64,000 bases of DNA from Gordonia bronchialis DSM 43247. Lineage in GTDB: Bacteria; Actinomycetota; Actinomycetes; Mycobacteriales; Mycobacteriaceae. Location of the stretch: assembly GCF_000024785.1 (NCBI RefSeq), contig NC_013441.1, positions 3,844,001-3,908,000 on the forward strand, given 5' to 3'. Under the pieces are notes generated by a model. That model ran no database searches and had not been told where the DNA came from. It worked only from the letters and a program-made list of their open reading frames with translations. Both the position numbers and the translations under genes were made by a program. Shown in pieces: positions 20,115 through 31,042 of this stretch. Each line of letters starts with the position of its first letter. Within the stretch, counting starts at the first letter, position 1.

Positions 20115-21869
20115 TCACGGAAGCAGCGGTATCGCGCCGGGGATCATCGCCGGTTCCACCTCGGTCCAGTACTGGTCGGGTTGACCGTTGGTGCTGCCCA
20201 GGCGCAGCACCCCGCGCTGATCGCCGACGTAGACGGTCGACGCGTTGGCCACCACCGCCCGCACCGGCGGAGAGAGGTTGCCGCTGAGCAGCCCGACCGC
20301 CGGTGTGCCGTTGATGGACAGTTGCACCACCGGGCTCTCCGGCGCCTCCCGCGCGATCATCAGTGTCGTCGGCGACGCCCAGTCCAGCGACACCGCCCGG
20401 TTGCCGATGTTGTAGGCAGCGATCCGCGGACTGGTCAGCGACACCTCACCGTCGGCGTTGGTCGACACCACCGCGAACACCACCTGCCCCCCGACCAGCA
20501 GGGCGACCCGCACGCCGTCGGGGGCGACCTGCAGTTCGGTGATCGCGCCGCGCGCCACACCCGGGATGGCCGATGCGTCGACGGCGGTCATCGCGGTCCC
20601 GTCGGCGTCACGGGTCCACCGCATCGGCCGGCCGTCGACCACCACCCAGGTGGTGTCGGCGTCGGCTCCGAACGAGGGCCGGGTGATGGAGGCGCCGGTG
20701 ATGTATTGCGTTGTGGCGCCGCCATAATCACCGATGACGAATTCCATCCGCGGCCCGGGCCCGGAACGGTCCAGGGCGGCGGCGATCCGACGGCCGTCGG
20801 GCGAGATCGTCGCCCAGGCGACATTGCGGCCGGTGCCCAGCACCCCGGGCACCGGCGCGATCCCGTTGCCGGTGACGGCGCGCACCGCGCCACCGGTGAT
20901 GATGTTGAGTCCGACGTCGGTCGGCGGGACGGCCGACGGGTCGAAGGTCTTGACGTCGGTGGTCTGCCATCCCGAAGCCCGCTCGGCCACCAGCGCGCCA
21001 CCGTCGGCGTTGATGACGTACGGGCCGGGCACGTTGGCGCCGTCGAGAGTCCAGATGATCTGCGCGGCGAGCACGGTCCGGTCGCGGACCGACGGGGTGC
21101 CGATCCCGGTCAGCTCGATGCTCACCCCTCCACCGGCGAGTGCCGTGACCGGCCCGCGCAACGCCGCACCCGCCACGAAACCGGTGGCCACCGCCGATGC
21201 CAGATCGGCCGACGGCCCGGCGATGAGCAGGGAGACCACGGCGGTCGGATCGGTGTCCTGGCCGGCGTAGAGCCACCGCGGATCCGGCACGAGATGACGG
21301 CCGGTGCGGTCGGTGTAGTACAGCGACACCGATCGATAGGACGCCTCGAACTGATCGCGATCGATCAGCGTCTCGTCGGGTAGCGGGCCGTCTATCCGCC
21401 ACTGCTCACCCACCCGCACCAGACTGATGCCCGTCTCCACCCGTCCGGTCGCCGGCAGCAACTGGCCGTCGGAACGCAGGGTGCCGTAGCTGTCTCCAAT
21501 AAGGCGCATCTTGACCGAGTCCTCGTTGCGCTGGTCGATGAAGATGCTGATCTCGTCGAGAATGACCGCGTCGCCGCGGTCGTCCCACTGCTGCGACGAC
21601 GGCCGGGTCATGAACTGGCGCGCCGCGCGATGATCGGACTCGGGATCGGCCGACGCCTTGAGGAACGCCCGCACCAGTGCCTCCGGATCCATGTCGGCCT
21701 GCGGGACCGGGACCTCGTTGGTGGCGCCCTCACGTTCGAAGGACTTGATCGGCTGCGGCGAGGAGTTGGTGGGGATGGCCCCGCATCCGGCGAGCAGCGC
21801 GGCGAGAACCGTCAGGACCACGCCGAGCACGCCGACGCGGCTACCGCTGATGCCGGCCGGGCTACTCAC
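20115..21869 (-). CDS. lpqB: Lipoprotein LpqB, MtrAB accessory protein
   Basis: An exported lipoprotein that modulates the MtrB sensor kinase in mycobacteria. The N-terminus has a hydrophobic signal with lipobox LLAGC. An N-terminal GerMN-like segment and a C-terminal beta-propeller-like region follow, in 584 residues. The start overlaps the end of mtrB by eight bases, so the order mtrA-mtrB-lpqB is translationally coupled as in M. tuberculosis Rv3246c-Rv3244c. Known LpqB mutants have cell-division and envelope defects. Confidence 0.95.
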   Translation of the reverse strand: MSSPAGISGSRVGVLGVVLTVLAALLAGCGAIPTNSSPQPIKSFEREGATNEVPVPQADMDPEALVRAFLKASADPESDHRAARQFMTRPSSQQWDDRGDAVILDEISIFIDQRNEDSVKMRLIGDSYGTLRSDGQLLPATGRVETGISLVRVGEQWRIDGPLPDETLIDRDQFEASYRSVSLYYTDRTGRHLVPDPRWLYAGQDTDPTAVVSLLIAGPSADLASAVATGFVAGAALRGPVTALAGGGVSIELTGIGTPSVRDRTVLAAQIIWTLDGANVPGPYVINADGGALVAERASGWQTTDVKTFDPSAVPPTDVGLNIITGGAVRAVTGNGIAPVPGVLGTGRNVAWATISPDGRRIAAALDRSGPGPRMEFVIGDYGGATTQYITGASITRPSFGADADTTWVVVDGRPMRWTRDADGTAMTAVDASAIPGVARGAITELQVAPDGVRVALLVGGQVVFAVVSTNADGEVSLTSPRIAAYNIGNRAVSLDWASPTTLMIAREAPESPVVQLSINGTPAVGLLSGNLSPPVRAVVANASTVYVGDQRGVLRLGSTNGQPDQYWTEVEPAMIPGAIPLLP

Positions 21870-23535
21870 CGGCCGCCCCCGTGGTTCCAGACGTCCGAGT
21901 GGACGTTCGGGTGGTGGTGCGGTTGCCGGCGCCGACCGGCTTCAGCGGCAACGGGCTGCCGAGCACCTTGTGTCCACGCACCAGCGGCAGCGTCAGCCGG
22001 AAGCACGCGCCCTTGCCCGGTTCACCCCACGCCTCGAGGCGACCCTGGTGCAGCCGGGCGTCTTCGATGCTGATCGCCAGTCCCAGCCCGGTACCGCCGG
22101 ACCGGCGGAACCGGGACGGATCGGACCGCCAGAACCGGTTGAACACCAGCTTCTCCTCCCCCGGTCGCAGGCCGATGCCCTGATCGCGGACGGTGAGCGC
22201 CACCGCATCACCGTCGGACCGCATGGTCAGCGTCACGGGTTTGCGTTCGCCGTGGTCGATGGCGTTGGCCAGCAGATTGCGCAGGATGCGTTCGACGCGA
22301 CGCGGATCGATCTCGGCGATGACCGGCTCGGCCGGCAGATCCAGGATCAGTTCGGTGCCGGTCTCCTCGGCCAGATGGCTGACCGTGGCCAGCGCACCGT
22401 CGATCGGGATGGCCATGTCCATCCGTTCGGCCGCCAACTCGGCCATGCCGGCGTCGTGGCGGGAGATCTCAAGCAACTCGTTGAGCAACGTCTCGAAGCG
22501 ATCGAGCTCCTTGTCGAGGAGTTCCACCGATCGTTTGCGCACCGGGTCGAGTTCGTCACGGCCCTCGTAGAGCACGTCGCTGGCCATCCGCACCGTGGTC
22601 AGCGGGGTCCGCAGCTCGTGGCTGACGTCGGAGGTGAACTGCCGTTGCAGACCGCCGAACTCCTCGAGATGAGTGATCTGCTTGGACAGACTCTCGGCCA
22701 TGTCGTTGAACGACATCGCCAGGCGCGCCATGTCGTCCTCACCGCGGACCGGCATCCGTTCCTTGAGGCGACCGTCGGCGAAGCGCACCGCGATGCGCGA
22801 CGCCGATCGCACCGGGATCACGACCTGCCGCGACACCAGCCAGGCGATGGCCGCCAGCAGGCCGAGGAGCACCACCCCGCCGGTGAGCAGCGTGCCGCGC
22901 ACCAGGTCGACGGTGTTCTGCTCGTTGGTGAGCGGAAAGACGAGGTAGAGCTCGAGACCCGGTACCGACGAGTTGGTCGGCGATCCGATGATCAGCGCCG
23001 GTTCGGAACCACCCTTGCCGGTGGGAACCGAGGTGTACTGGTAGGCGACCTGGCCACCCTGCACCATGTCGCGCAGGGTCTGCGGGATCTCCGAGGTGGG
23101 TCCCACCCCCGAGGGTCCGCCGTCGGGATCGGAACCCGGCACCAGCAGCACGGTGTCGAAGGTGCCCACCGCACCCGAACTCTGACCGGTGTCGACGTCG
23201 CGGTCGGTGAGCAGCGACCGTGTCTGACGCAGCCGGTTCTGCACCGACATGTTGCCGTCACCACTGGACAGGTCGCGCTCCACCGACACCCGCGCGCGGT
23301 CGATCTCCTCGGTCGCGGCCTGCAACTTCACGTCGAGGAGACGGTCGGTGATCTGGCTGATGAGCACGAAGCCCAGGATCAGCAGCACCACAAAGGACAG
23401 CACCAACGTGGACACCACGATCCGCAACTGCAGTGAGCGGCGCCAGAAGTGGCCGAAGGTACGGCCCACACTGCTCGCCGTGCGGGTGAAGCGCCCGAAG
23501 GTGCTGTTGACGCGTCGCCGGGATCGACCGATCAC
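21862..23535 (-). CDS. mtrB: Sensor histidine kinase MtrB
   Basis: Membrane sensor of the essential MtrAB two-component system controlling cell division, wall metabolism and DnaA-linked functions in mycobacteria. It has 557 residues: a first transmembrane segment around residues 36-58, an extracellular loop of about 150 residues, a second transmembrane helix near 205-225, then HAMP. The phosphoacceptor box is [12 protein letters not shown], and the ATPase domain has an N box (NAIDHG) and [10 protein letters not shown]. Its start overlaps the mtrA stop by four bases. Confidence 0.97.
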   Translation of the reverse strand: MIGRSRRRVNSTFGRFTRTASSVGRTFGHFWRRSLQLRIVVSTLVLSFVVLLILGFVLISQITDRLLDVKLQAATEEIDRARVSVERDLSSGDGNMSVQNRLRQTRSLLTDRDVDTGQSSGAVGTFDTVLLVPGSDPDGGPSGVGPTSEIPQTLRDMVQGGQVAYQYTSVPTGKGGSEPALIIGSPTNSSVPGLELYLVFPLTNEQNTVDLVRGTLLTGGVVLLGLLAAIAWLVSRQVVIPVRSASRIAVRFADGRLKERMPVRGEDDMARLAMSFNDMAESLSKQITHLEEFGGLQRQFTSDVSHELRTPLTTVRMASDVLYEGRDELDPVRKRSVELLDKELDRFETLLNELLEISRHDAGMAELAAERMDMAIPIDGALATVSHLAEETGTELILDLPAEPVIAEIDPRRVERILRNLLANAIDHGERKPVTLTMRSDGDAVALTVRDQGIGLRPGEEKLVFNRFWRSDPSRFRRSGGTGLGLAISIEDARLHQGRLEAWGEPGKGACFRLTLPLVRGHKVLGSPLPLKPVGAGNRTTTRTSTRTSGTTGAAGE

Positions 23536-24209
23536 GGCGGGCCGGCCTTGTAGCCGACCCCCCTCACTGTCAGGACGACCTCGGGGTTCTCCGGGTCGGT
23601 TTCGACCTTGGCGCGCAACCGCTGGACATGCACGTTGACGAGTCTAGTGTCCGCCGGATGCCGGTATCCCCACACCTGTTCGAGCAGGACGTCGCGGGTG
23701 AAGACCTGACGGGGTTTGCGCGCGAGAGCGACCAGCAGATCGAATTCGAGCGGGGTGAGCGAGATCGGCACACCGTCGCGGGTCACCTTGTGTGCCGGGA
23801 CGTCGATCTCCACCGGACCGATGGACAGCAGCTCGGCGGGCTCCTCGTCGGTGCGACGCAGGCGGGCACGCACCCGGGCCACCAGTTCCTTCGGCTTGAA
23901 CGGTTTGACCATGTAGTCGTCGGCGCCGGATTCCAGGCCGAGGACCACATCGACGGTGTCGGACTTGGCGGTGAGCATGACGATCGGCACGCCGGAGTCG
24001 GCACGCAGGACGCGGCACACGTCGATCCCGTTCATCCCGGGCAGCATGAGATCGAGCAGCACCAGGTCGGGCCGGATCTCGCGGACCGCGGTCAGTGCCT
24101 GGGTGCCGTCGCCGACAACAAACGGTTCGAAGCCCTCACCGCGCAACACAATCGTCAGCATCTCGGCGAGTGCGGCGTCGTCGTCGACGACGAGGATGCG
24201 GGGCTTCAT
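23532..24209 (-). CDS. mtrA: Response regulator MtrA
   Basis: An OmpR/PhoB-type DNA-binding regulator of 225 residues. The receiver domain carries the acidic pocket VVDDD, the phosphorylated aspartate D53 in LLDLMLPG and the conserved lysine in [12 protein letters not shown]. The winged-helix effector domain ends in [19 protein letters not shown]. It is the first gene of the mtrA-mtrB-lpqB operon; the roughly 70 bases upstream would hold its promoter. Conservation with mycobacterial MtrA is very high. Confidence 0.97.
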   Translation of the reverse strand: MKPRILVVDDDAALAEMLTIVLRGEGFEPFVVGDGTQALTAVREIRPDLVLLDLMLPGMNGIDVCRVLRADSGVPIVMLTAKSDTVDVVLGLESGADDYMVKPFKPKELVARVRARLRRTDEEPAELLSIGPVEIDVPAHKVTRDGVPISLTPLEFDLLVALARKPRQVFTRDVLLEQVWGYRHPADTRLVNVHVQRLRAKVETDPENPEVVLTVRGVGYKAGPP

Positions 24210-24278
24210 GCTCCAATGGTGACACCCCTGTGATGAAACCGTGGTGATCGACGCGCCGATCGGTTCGCACCGGAGGGC

Positions 24279-25091
24279 TCAGGTGCCGATCGACGGCTCG
24301 GCTCCCGGGCAATAGAGCCATTGGCTGTTCTCTTTCAGGAAGCGGGCACTCGCCGGTTCCGAGGTGCTGCGCCTGCCACCTTCCTCGACGTGGACCAGCA
24401 CCTGTGTGGAGGCATAGTCACCATCGATCTGAGTGGCGACGATGCCCTCGAGGATGATGTTGCCCGGCTTGGTCAGCAGCGTCACCTGTCGACGGTTCTC
24501 GCTGCACACCGCGGCCTGCATGCGGGCCAGGTCACGCGCATTGCCTGCGTTGATGTAGTTCTGCATGGCGTCGCGGATCGCGGTGACCTCGGCGTAGCTA
24601 CCACCGGGCGTCGTCGTGGTGTCCGGAGTGGACGTCTGATACGTCGAATCCGGTGATTCGGTGGTCTGGGAGGTCTGGGTCGTCGATTCTGCGGTGGTGG
24701 TGGAGTCCCCATCCGAGGAGCCGGATTTCACGACGATCGTCACGATCAGCCCGGCGATCGCGAGCAAGGCGACCACACCACACACCACGGCCGCTACGGC
24801 CCCGTTACCCCGCGGGGGCCGGGGCGACGGATTCGGCGTGAACTGGGGCGGGCCCCCGTAGGGTCCCGGCCCGTACGGGCTTGTCGGAGAGCCGAACTGG
24901 TTGCCGAACCCGGTGTGTCCAGGCGGCGTCTGCGGGCCGTGCCCCCCGAAACCAGACGGTGCCGGACCAGATGGGGCCGGACCAGATGGGGCCGGACCAG
25001 ACGGGGCCGGACCAGACGGGGCCGGACCGCCCGGGGGTGGTCCCATCGGCGGAATCGGGCGCCCCCCGAACGGCGGTGGCTGATACGTCAT
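24279..25091 (-). CDS. Proline-rich, single-pass membrane protein
   Basis: A 270-residue protein of unknown function. Residues 1-85 are Pro/Gly-rich with tandem PAPSG pentapeptides coded by a perfect DNA minisatellite. One transmembrane helix (AVAAVVCGVVALLAIAGLIV) lies near residues 97-117, then a Ser/Thr-rich linker. The final 100 residues form an exported domain beginning SYAEVTAIRDAMQNYI with two cysteines (CSEN, YCPG), of the DUF4878-like/nuclear-transport-factor style. Proline-rich cytoplasmic tails of this kind are common in mycobacterial membrane proteins. Confidence 0.75.
   Translation of the reverse strand: MTYQPPPFGGRPIPPMGPPPGGPAPSGPAPSGPAPSGPAPSGPAPSGFGGHGPQTPPGHTGFGNQFGSPTSPYGPGPYGGPPQFTPNPSPRPPRGNGAVAAVVCGVVALLAIAGLIVTIVVKSGSSDGDSTTTAESTTQTSQTTESPDSTYQTSTPDTTTTPGGSYAEVTAIRDAMQNYINAGNARDLARMQAAVCSENRRQVTLLTKPGNIILEGIVATQIDGDYASTQVLVHVEEGGRRSTSEPASARFLKENSQWLYCPGAEPSIGT
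24961..25020 (-). repeat. 15-bp coding minisatellite, four copies
   Basis: Four head-to-tail units of GCCGGACCAGAYGGG on the plus strand, alternating only at one T/C position, encode the PSGPA pentapeptides in the N-terminal tail of the membrane protein at 24279-25091. Being in multiples of 15, copy-number change would keep the frame. Confidence 0.9.
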
Positions 25092-25182
25092 GGCGTCTCC
25101 TGCGCGGATGTCATCGTGACCAGGCTATCCAAGGTGCCCGGGCTCGTCGTCGGATGGTCATTCGGACGGCAGAACAGCGCGC

Positions 25183-25818
25183 TCATCCCGGTAACAGATC
25201 CCGTGCCAGCGCCGGGATGTCCGCCCCGTCGAACTCGTGCCACGCGGACTGCCACGAGGCATCGGCCAGACGTCGATAGACGGCGTCGACCCGGTGTTGC
25301 AGGTCGCTGTCGCGCTCATAGTGGTCGCGTGCCCGGGAGGCGTCGGCGCTCGCGCGGGACTCGGCGCGGGCCATGGCGGTTTCGGCCGGCACGCCCAGGA
25401 GGATCTGCCGGTCCGGTGCCGGTAATCCCAGCCGTCCGAATTCGAGGTCGGCGACCCAGCGCACCACCTCCCCGTCGGCGTCCTGATGCAGACGCGCCGC
25501 GCTGTAGGCGGCGTTGGAGGCCACATAGCGGTCCAGGATCACCACATCCGCGGCTTCTGCCGCCGCCGCGATCTCGGCGACGGCGGCGGACCGGTCGAGC
25601 GCGAACAGCAACGCCATCGCGTAGACACTCTCGCGCAGGTCACCGTGGTTGCCGTGCAACGCCTCCGAGGCGATGTCGGCGGTGAGGCTGCGCCCGTACC
25701 GCGGAAAGGTGAAGGTCGCGACCCGCGCGCCGCGTCGGGTCCACTCGTCGACGAGCCCGGTCACCAAGGTGTTCTTGCCTGCCCCGTCCAGCCCCTCGAC
25801 CGCGATCAACTCGCCCAC
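25183..25818 (-). CDS. tmk: Thymidylate kinase
   Basis: Phosphorylates dTMP to dTDP in DNA precursor synthesis. The 211-residue product has the P-loop GLDGAGKNT at its N-terminus, the DRY-like motif ILDRYVASNAAY near residue 90 and a LID region of Arg-rich helix. I chose the GTG at 25818 since IAVEGLDGAGKNT starts a few residues later as in all family members; the longer frame to 26001 runs across the terminator of ahcY. It follows ahcY and precedes the mtrAB block, as in Rv3247c. Confidence 0.92.
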   Translation of the reverse strand: MGELIAVEGLDGAGKNTLVTGLVDEWTRRGARVATFTFPRYGRSLTADIASEALHGNHGDLRESVYAMALLFALDRSAAVAEIAAAAEAADVVILDRYVASNAAYSAARLHQDADGEVVRWVADLEFGRLGLPAPDRQILLGVPAETAMARAESRASADASRARDHYERDSDLQHRVDAVYRRLADASWQSAWHEFDGADIPALARDLLPG

Positions 25819-25838
25819 GAAGGCAGCATATAGAACGA

Positions 25839-25866
25839 CCCGCGGCGCAACCGGTCGCGCCGCGGG
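25839..25866 (-). terminator. Terminator hairpin between ahcY and tmk
   Basis: A 10-base GC-only stem (CCCGCGGCGC / GCGCCGCGGG) with an 8-base loop begins 17 bases past the ahcY stop. No U-tract. It may reduce read-through into tmk. Confidence 0.6.
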
Positions 25867-25882
25867 CCTGTGGACAACTTGC

Positions 25883-27352
<1,470 letters not shown>

Positions 27353-27475
27353 CTGTTCCCCTTGTCGTCAGCGTCGGAAATGCTGCATACGAGCAGCGTC
27401 GAATAGCGTTCGACCCAGGCTATCCGACGACGACGCACCGACCGGGTGGCAGGTATCACCACGTGTGGGCAGCCA

Positions 27476-29017
27476 TCACGAACCCGGTGTGGTCTCGGCT
27501 TCCTCGAGCGGCGGGACTTCCCCGCGCTCACGTTTTCCGACCATCGAATGTCGTTGGCTGTACAGGAAATAGACGGCTACACCGATCACCATCCAGATGG
27601 CGAACCGGATCCAGGTCAGGGCCGACAGGTTCAGCATCAGCCAGATGCACGCGATGATCGCGAGTACCGGGATGATGGGTCCGCCCGGCACCACGAATCC
27701 GCGTTTGAGGTCGGGGCGGGTGCGCCGCAGCACCATCACACCGCCGGCGACCACGACGAAGGCGAACAGGGTTCCGACGTTGACCATCTCTTCGAGCTTG
27801 TTGATCGGGAAGAAGCCGGCGACGATGGCGACGACGACACCGATCAGGATCGTCAGACGCGCGGGTGTCCCGAACCGCGGACTGGTCTTCGAGATACCGC
27901 GCGGCAGCAGGCCGTCGCGGCTCATCGCGAACAGCACACGGGACTGCCCCAGGATCAGCACCATCACAACAGTGGTGAGACCGGCCAACGCGCCGAGTGC
28001 GATGACCTTCTCCGCCCAGAGCACGTTGTTGAGTGCGAAGGCGTCGGCCAGGTTCTTCGAATCGTCGCCGGTGCCGGCCAGGTCCTTGTAATTGACCATG
28101 CCCGTCACCACGATCGTGACCAGCACGTAGAGCACCGTCACGATGGCAAGCGAACCGAGGATGCCGCGTGGAACGTCGCGCCGCGGATCGCGGGTCTCCT
28201 CGGCCGTCGTCGCCACCACGTCGAAGCCGATGAACGCGAAGAACACGATCGAGGCCGCGGCCAGCACGCCATACCAGCCGTAGGAGGTGTCACCGGCTCC
28301 GGTCATCAGGGAGAACAGCGACGAGTCCACCGATTTCTCGGCGCCACCGCCGGATTCGGCAGGCGGCACGAACGGCGAATAGTTGTCGCTCTTGATGTAG
28401 AAGAAACCCACCACGATCACCAGGAGAACGACGGCCACCTTGATCGCGGTGATCACCGCACTGAACCGCGCGGACAGTTTGGTTCCGATCACCAGCAGGG
28501 TGGTGACGACACCGACCACGACGATCGCGCCCCAGTCGAAACTCCAGCTCCCGCCGAGAGATACCGAGTGGACCGTCTTGTCGAAGGTCCCCGGGAAGAA
28601 CGAATGCAGGAAGTTGCCCAGATACGTCGACCAGCTCTTGGCGACGACAGCCGAACCGACCGCGAACTCGAGAATCAGATCCCACCCCAGGATCCATGCG
28701 AGGAACTCACCGAAGGTCGCGTACCCAAAGGTGTATGCCGAGCCGGCCACCGGGACGGTGGACGCGAACTCGGCGTAACACAACGCGGCCAGACCACAGG
28801 CGATGGCGGCCATCACGAAGGAGAGCGAGATGGCCGGGCCGGCATTGTTGCCGGCCTGCGAGGCGGTCACCGTGAAGATGCCCGCACCGATCACCACCGA
28901 CACGCCGAAGACGATCAGATCGCGCCAGGTCAGGTCTTTTCGGAGCTTGTGGCCGGGTTCATCGGTATCGGCCATTGACTGCTCGACCGACTTGATGCGC
29001 GTCAGCGGATTGGCCAT
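27476..29017 (-). CDS. APC-family amino-acid permease (Rv3253c type)
   Basis: A 513-residue membrane transporter with about twelve hydrophobic helices. The first helix holds the APC substrate motif GAGIFTV, and the CAT-like signature AFIGFDVVATTAEET lies near residue 235. It resembles cationic amino-acid transporter/YfnA permeases. A roughly 35-residue soluble extension runs at each end. Its place near ahcY corresponds to the mycobacterial arrangement. Substrate unknown. Confidence 0.88.
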   Translation of the reverse strand: MANPLTRIKSVEQSMADTDEPGHKLRKDLTWRDLIVFGVSVVIGAGIFTVTASQAGNNAGPAISLSFVMAAIACGLAALCYAEFASTVPVAGSAYTFGYATFGEFLAWILGWDLILEFAVGSAVVAKSWSTYLGNFLHSFFPGTFDKTVHSVSLGGSWSFDWGAIVVVGVVTTLLVIGTKLSARFSAVITAIKVAVVLLVIVVGFFYIKSDNYSPFVPPAESGGGAEKSVDSSLFSLMTGAGDTSYGWYGVLAAASIVFFAFIGFDVVATTAEETRDPRRDVPRGILGSLAIVTVLYVLVTIVVTGMVNYKDLAGTGDDSKNLADAFALNNVLWAEKVIALGALAGLTTVVMVLILGQSRVLFAMSRDGLLPRGISKTSPRFGTPARLTILIGVVVAIVAGFFPINKLEEMVNVGTLFAFVVVAGGVMVLRRTRPDLKRGFVVPGGPIIPVLAIIACIWLMLNLSALTWIRFAIWMVIGVAVYFLYSQRHSMVGKRERGEVPPLEEAETTPGS

Positions 29018-29155
29018 GAGTGGACCTCCGTACCCGGGCCAGTGCGCGATTGCCGCGGCCCGATCGTCGCGAATGTCTTCCAGTGCAGCGAGAACCTACG
29101 CTATCGGACTCAGCCCGGCCGGCACCCGTGATTCACGGCATGCGTGTCGCGCGGG

Positions 29156-30076
29156 TCAGCGAGTGCCACGGTCGATGTCGGGTTGGAGATATATGACCCG
29201 CGCCTGCGGGACCGCCGACCGAACCCGCGCCTCGGCGGAGTCGATGGTCTCGGCGATCCGCACCGCGTCGGCACCTGCGGGGATCGCGATCTTGGCGGCG
29301 ACGAGCATCTCCTCGGGGCCGAGGTACTGGGTCTTCATGTGGATGACCCGATCGACGCCGTCGGATTGCAGCGCCGCCAACAGTTGTGCCTCCTCGTCTT
29401 CGGTGGCGCCCTCACCGATGAGCAGGCTCTTCATCTCGACGATGAGGATGACGGCGATGATGCCCAGCAGGATGCCGATGCACAGGGTGCCCACGCCGTC
29501 CCAGACGGCGTCGTCGGTGATCATCGTCAGTCCGACGCCGCCGAGAGCGAGCAGCAGACCGATGAGAGCGCCGGAGTCCTCGAGTAGCACCACCGGGAGT
29601 TCGGGCGTGCGGGAGTTGCGGATGAAACGCCACCAGCTCGTTGTGCCCTTGAGCGGCCTGGATTCCCGGTAGGCGGTGGCGAAGCTGTAGCTCTCCAAAC
29701 AGATGGCGACGACGAGGATCACCACGGCAACCAGCGGCGATTCCAGGCCGTGGTCGTGGGAGTGCTGGATCTTGTGGATGCCCTCGTAGATGGCGAACAG
29801 CGAACCGAGGGTGAACAACACGAGCGCGACAACAAAGGAATAGAAGTAGCGGCTGCGGCCGTAGCCGAAGGGATGCAGTTTGTCGGCCTCACGTCCGGCG
29901 CGCTTCTGGCCGAGCAGCAGCATCCCCTGATTGGAGGTGTCGGCGACGGAGTGCACGGCCTCGGCGAGCATCGACGACGACCCGGTGACGAGGAAGCCGA
30001 CGAACTTGGCGAGCGCGATCCCGGCGTTGGCCAGTAGCGCCGCGACGATCGCCTTCTTGGAACCTTCAGCCGACAC
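29156..30076 (-). CDS. Cation diffusion facilitator (metal efflux) protein
   Basis: A 306-residue CDF-family transporter. Helix two carries the metal-site pattern AEAVHSVADTSNQ (H-x3-D), and the family fold gives six hydrophobic helices. The loop after helix IV is His-containing (HSHDHG), and a C-terminal cytoplasmic domain follows. It is likely to export zinc or another divalent ion in exchange for protons. The GTG at 30076 follows an AGGAG. The terminator at 30168-30211 separates it from the ESX genes. Confidence 0.85.
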   Translation of the reverse strand: MSAEGSKKAIVAALLANAGIALAKFVGFLVTGSSSMLAEAVHSVADTSNQGMLLLGQKRAGREADKLHPFGYGRSRYFYSFVVALVLFTLGSLFAIYEGIHKIQHSHDHGLESPLVAVVILVVAICLESYSFATAYRESRPLKGTTSWWRFIRNSRTPELPVVLLEDSGALIGLLLALGGVGLTMITDDAVWDGVGTLCIGILLGIIAVILIVEMKSLLIGEGATEDEEAQLLAALQSDGVDRVIHMKTQYLGPEEMLVAAKIAIPAGADAVRIAETIDSAEARVRSAVPQARVIYLQPDIDRGTR

Positions 30077-30167
30077 GGTTCACTCCTGTTCTCGACGGTG
30101 ACGAGGGTGGACACTACTGGGCGACAACCGTCTTGTCCGCTCTGCCGGGTTCTCACACCGCTCAACA

Positions 30168-30211
30168 GACCCGACGGGCCCACCCGGTCTTCCGGATGGA
30201 CCCGTCGGGTC
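30168..30211 (-). terminator. Terminator hairpin closing the ESX-type operon
   Basis: GACCCGACGGG (30168-30178) pairs with CCCGTCGGGTC (30201-30211) across a 22-base loop that can add a few more pairs. It lies 16 bases after the stop of the last Esx gene and before the CDF gene. Confidence 0.65.
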
Positions 30212-30226
30212 GAGGTGCCGACCGGG

Positions 30227-30529
30227 TCAGACCAGTCCGCGGAAGCCCTGGCCGATGCTGGCGTCGGTGTCGGACATGACGCGGCTGGCGTTGCTGACGC
30301 CTTGTTTGAGGCCCATCAGCTGATCACGCGAGGCGCTGAACACGCGGTCGAAGCTGTTCTGGGCGTCGGTGTAGGCCTGCTTGGCCTGCACCGAGTTCCA
30401 GTTGTCGTGCAGTGCCGCCACCTGTGTCTTGAGCTGGCCGTTGAGGTCCTCGAGACGGTTGAAGGCAGCGAGCAGTCCACCGCTCAGGTCGTCGAGCGAA
30501 GCGAAGTCGTAATTGATCTGTCCGGACAT
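30227..30529 (-). CDS. EsxA-like WXG100-superfamily protein with WNS turn
   Basis: A 100-residue helical hairpin protein of the ESAT-6 (EsxA) class and a likely type VII secretion substrate. Two amphipathic helices are separated by a turn at about residue 44. The turn reads HDNWNSVQ, so the third position of the W-x-G motif is Ser, not Gly. The C-terminal helix keeps an ALMGLKQ-like pattern. It is the last gene of the minus-strand ESX-type operon, 34 bases after the EsxB-like partner, so the two probably form a heterodimer. Confidence 0.85.
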   Translation of the reverse strand: MSGQINYDFASLDDLSGGLLAAFNRLEDLNGQLKTQVAALHDNWNSVQAKQAYTDAQNSFDRVFSASRDQLMGLKQGVSNASRVMSDTDASIGQGFRGLV

Positions 30530-30562
30530 GGAGAGTTCCTTTCTTGTCGCCGGAAGGGTGGG

Positions 30563-30901
30563 TCAGACCGCGGTGCCGTTGCCGCCGAAGCCTTGCGACG
30601 CCGACGAATCCTGGTCCTCGTAGCCGGTGAAGCCGGCGCTGAGCTGGGTGCGGATCTGGTCGAGCAGGTTGTTCATCGTCAGCGCCGCCTTGTTCCAGTC
30701 GGTGTGCGTGCCGTCGAAGGCCACGCCGGCGCGTCCGAGCCAGGTCGGGGTCGCGTTCGACGCGTGCCGCGCGATGACGCCGATCGTGTCCTTCATCTCC
30801 TCGACGAGGCTCGCGACCGACTGTGCGGTCGCGTGCGCATCGCCGACGTTGAGGGTGACACCCGAACCGCCACCCGTTCCGGCTCCCGGAAGATTGAGCA
30901 T
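30563..30901 (-). CDS. EsxB-like WXG100 protein
   Basis: The 112-residue product has a Gly-rich N-terminus, then a helix, the WxG turn PTWLGRAG near residue 54 and a second helix ending at GFTGYED. An unstructured Gly/Ser tail follows, in which the secretion signal YxxxD/E may be YEDQD. The ATG at 30901 follows an excellent AGGAGG; the longer frame to 31006 lacks support. It is the CFP-10-type partner of the EsxA-like protein. Confidence 0.85.
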   Translation of the reverse strand: MLNLPGAGTGGGSGVTLNVGDAHATAQSVASLVEEMKDTIGVIARHASNATPTWLGRAGVAFDGTHTDWNKAALTMNNLLDQIRTQLSAGFTGYEDQDSSASQGFGGNGTAV

Positions 30902-31042
30902 GAGTTTTCCTCCTGTGTAACGGCACCGTCCGGCGATGCCCCCGTGTGTATCCGTGACACAGCTGCCCGCGCCGCAGATATCCTGACAGTTGCGTCCCAC
31001 CAACACGTTTCGTGTCGAGAAGGAACCCCCCGGTCCGGATCG

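Noticed and set aside
20034..21383. 449-residue plus-strand frame opposite lpqB
   Set aside because: Composition dominated by Gly/His/Arg/Val with no domain; lpqB on the other strand is clear.
27353..27475. SAH riboswitch upstream of ahcY
   Set aside because: No conserved stem-loop pattern is visible in the 120-base gap before the gene.
27446..28978. 510-residue plus-strand frame opposite the amino-acid permease
   Set aside because: His/Glu-rich shadow of transmembrane codons; the permease explains the strand.
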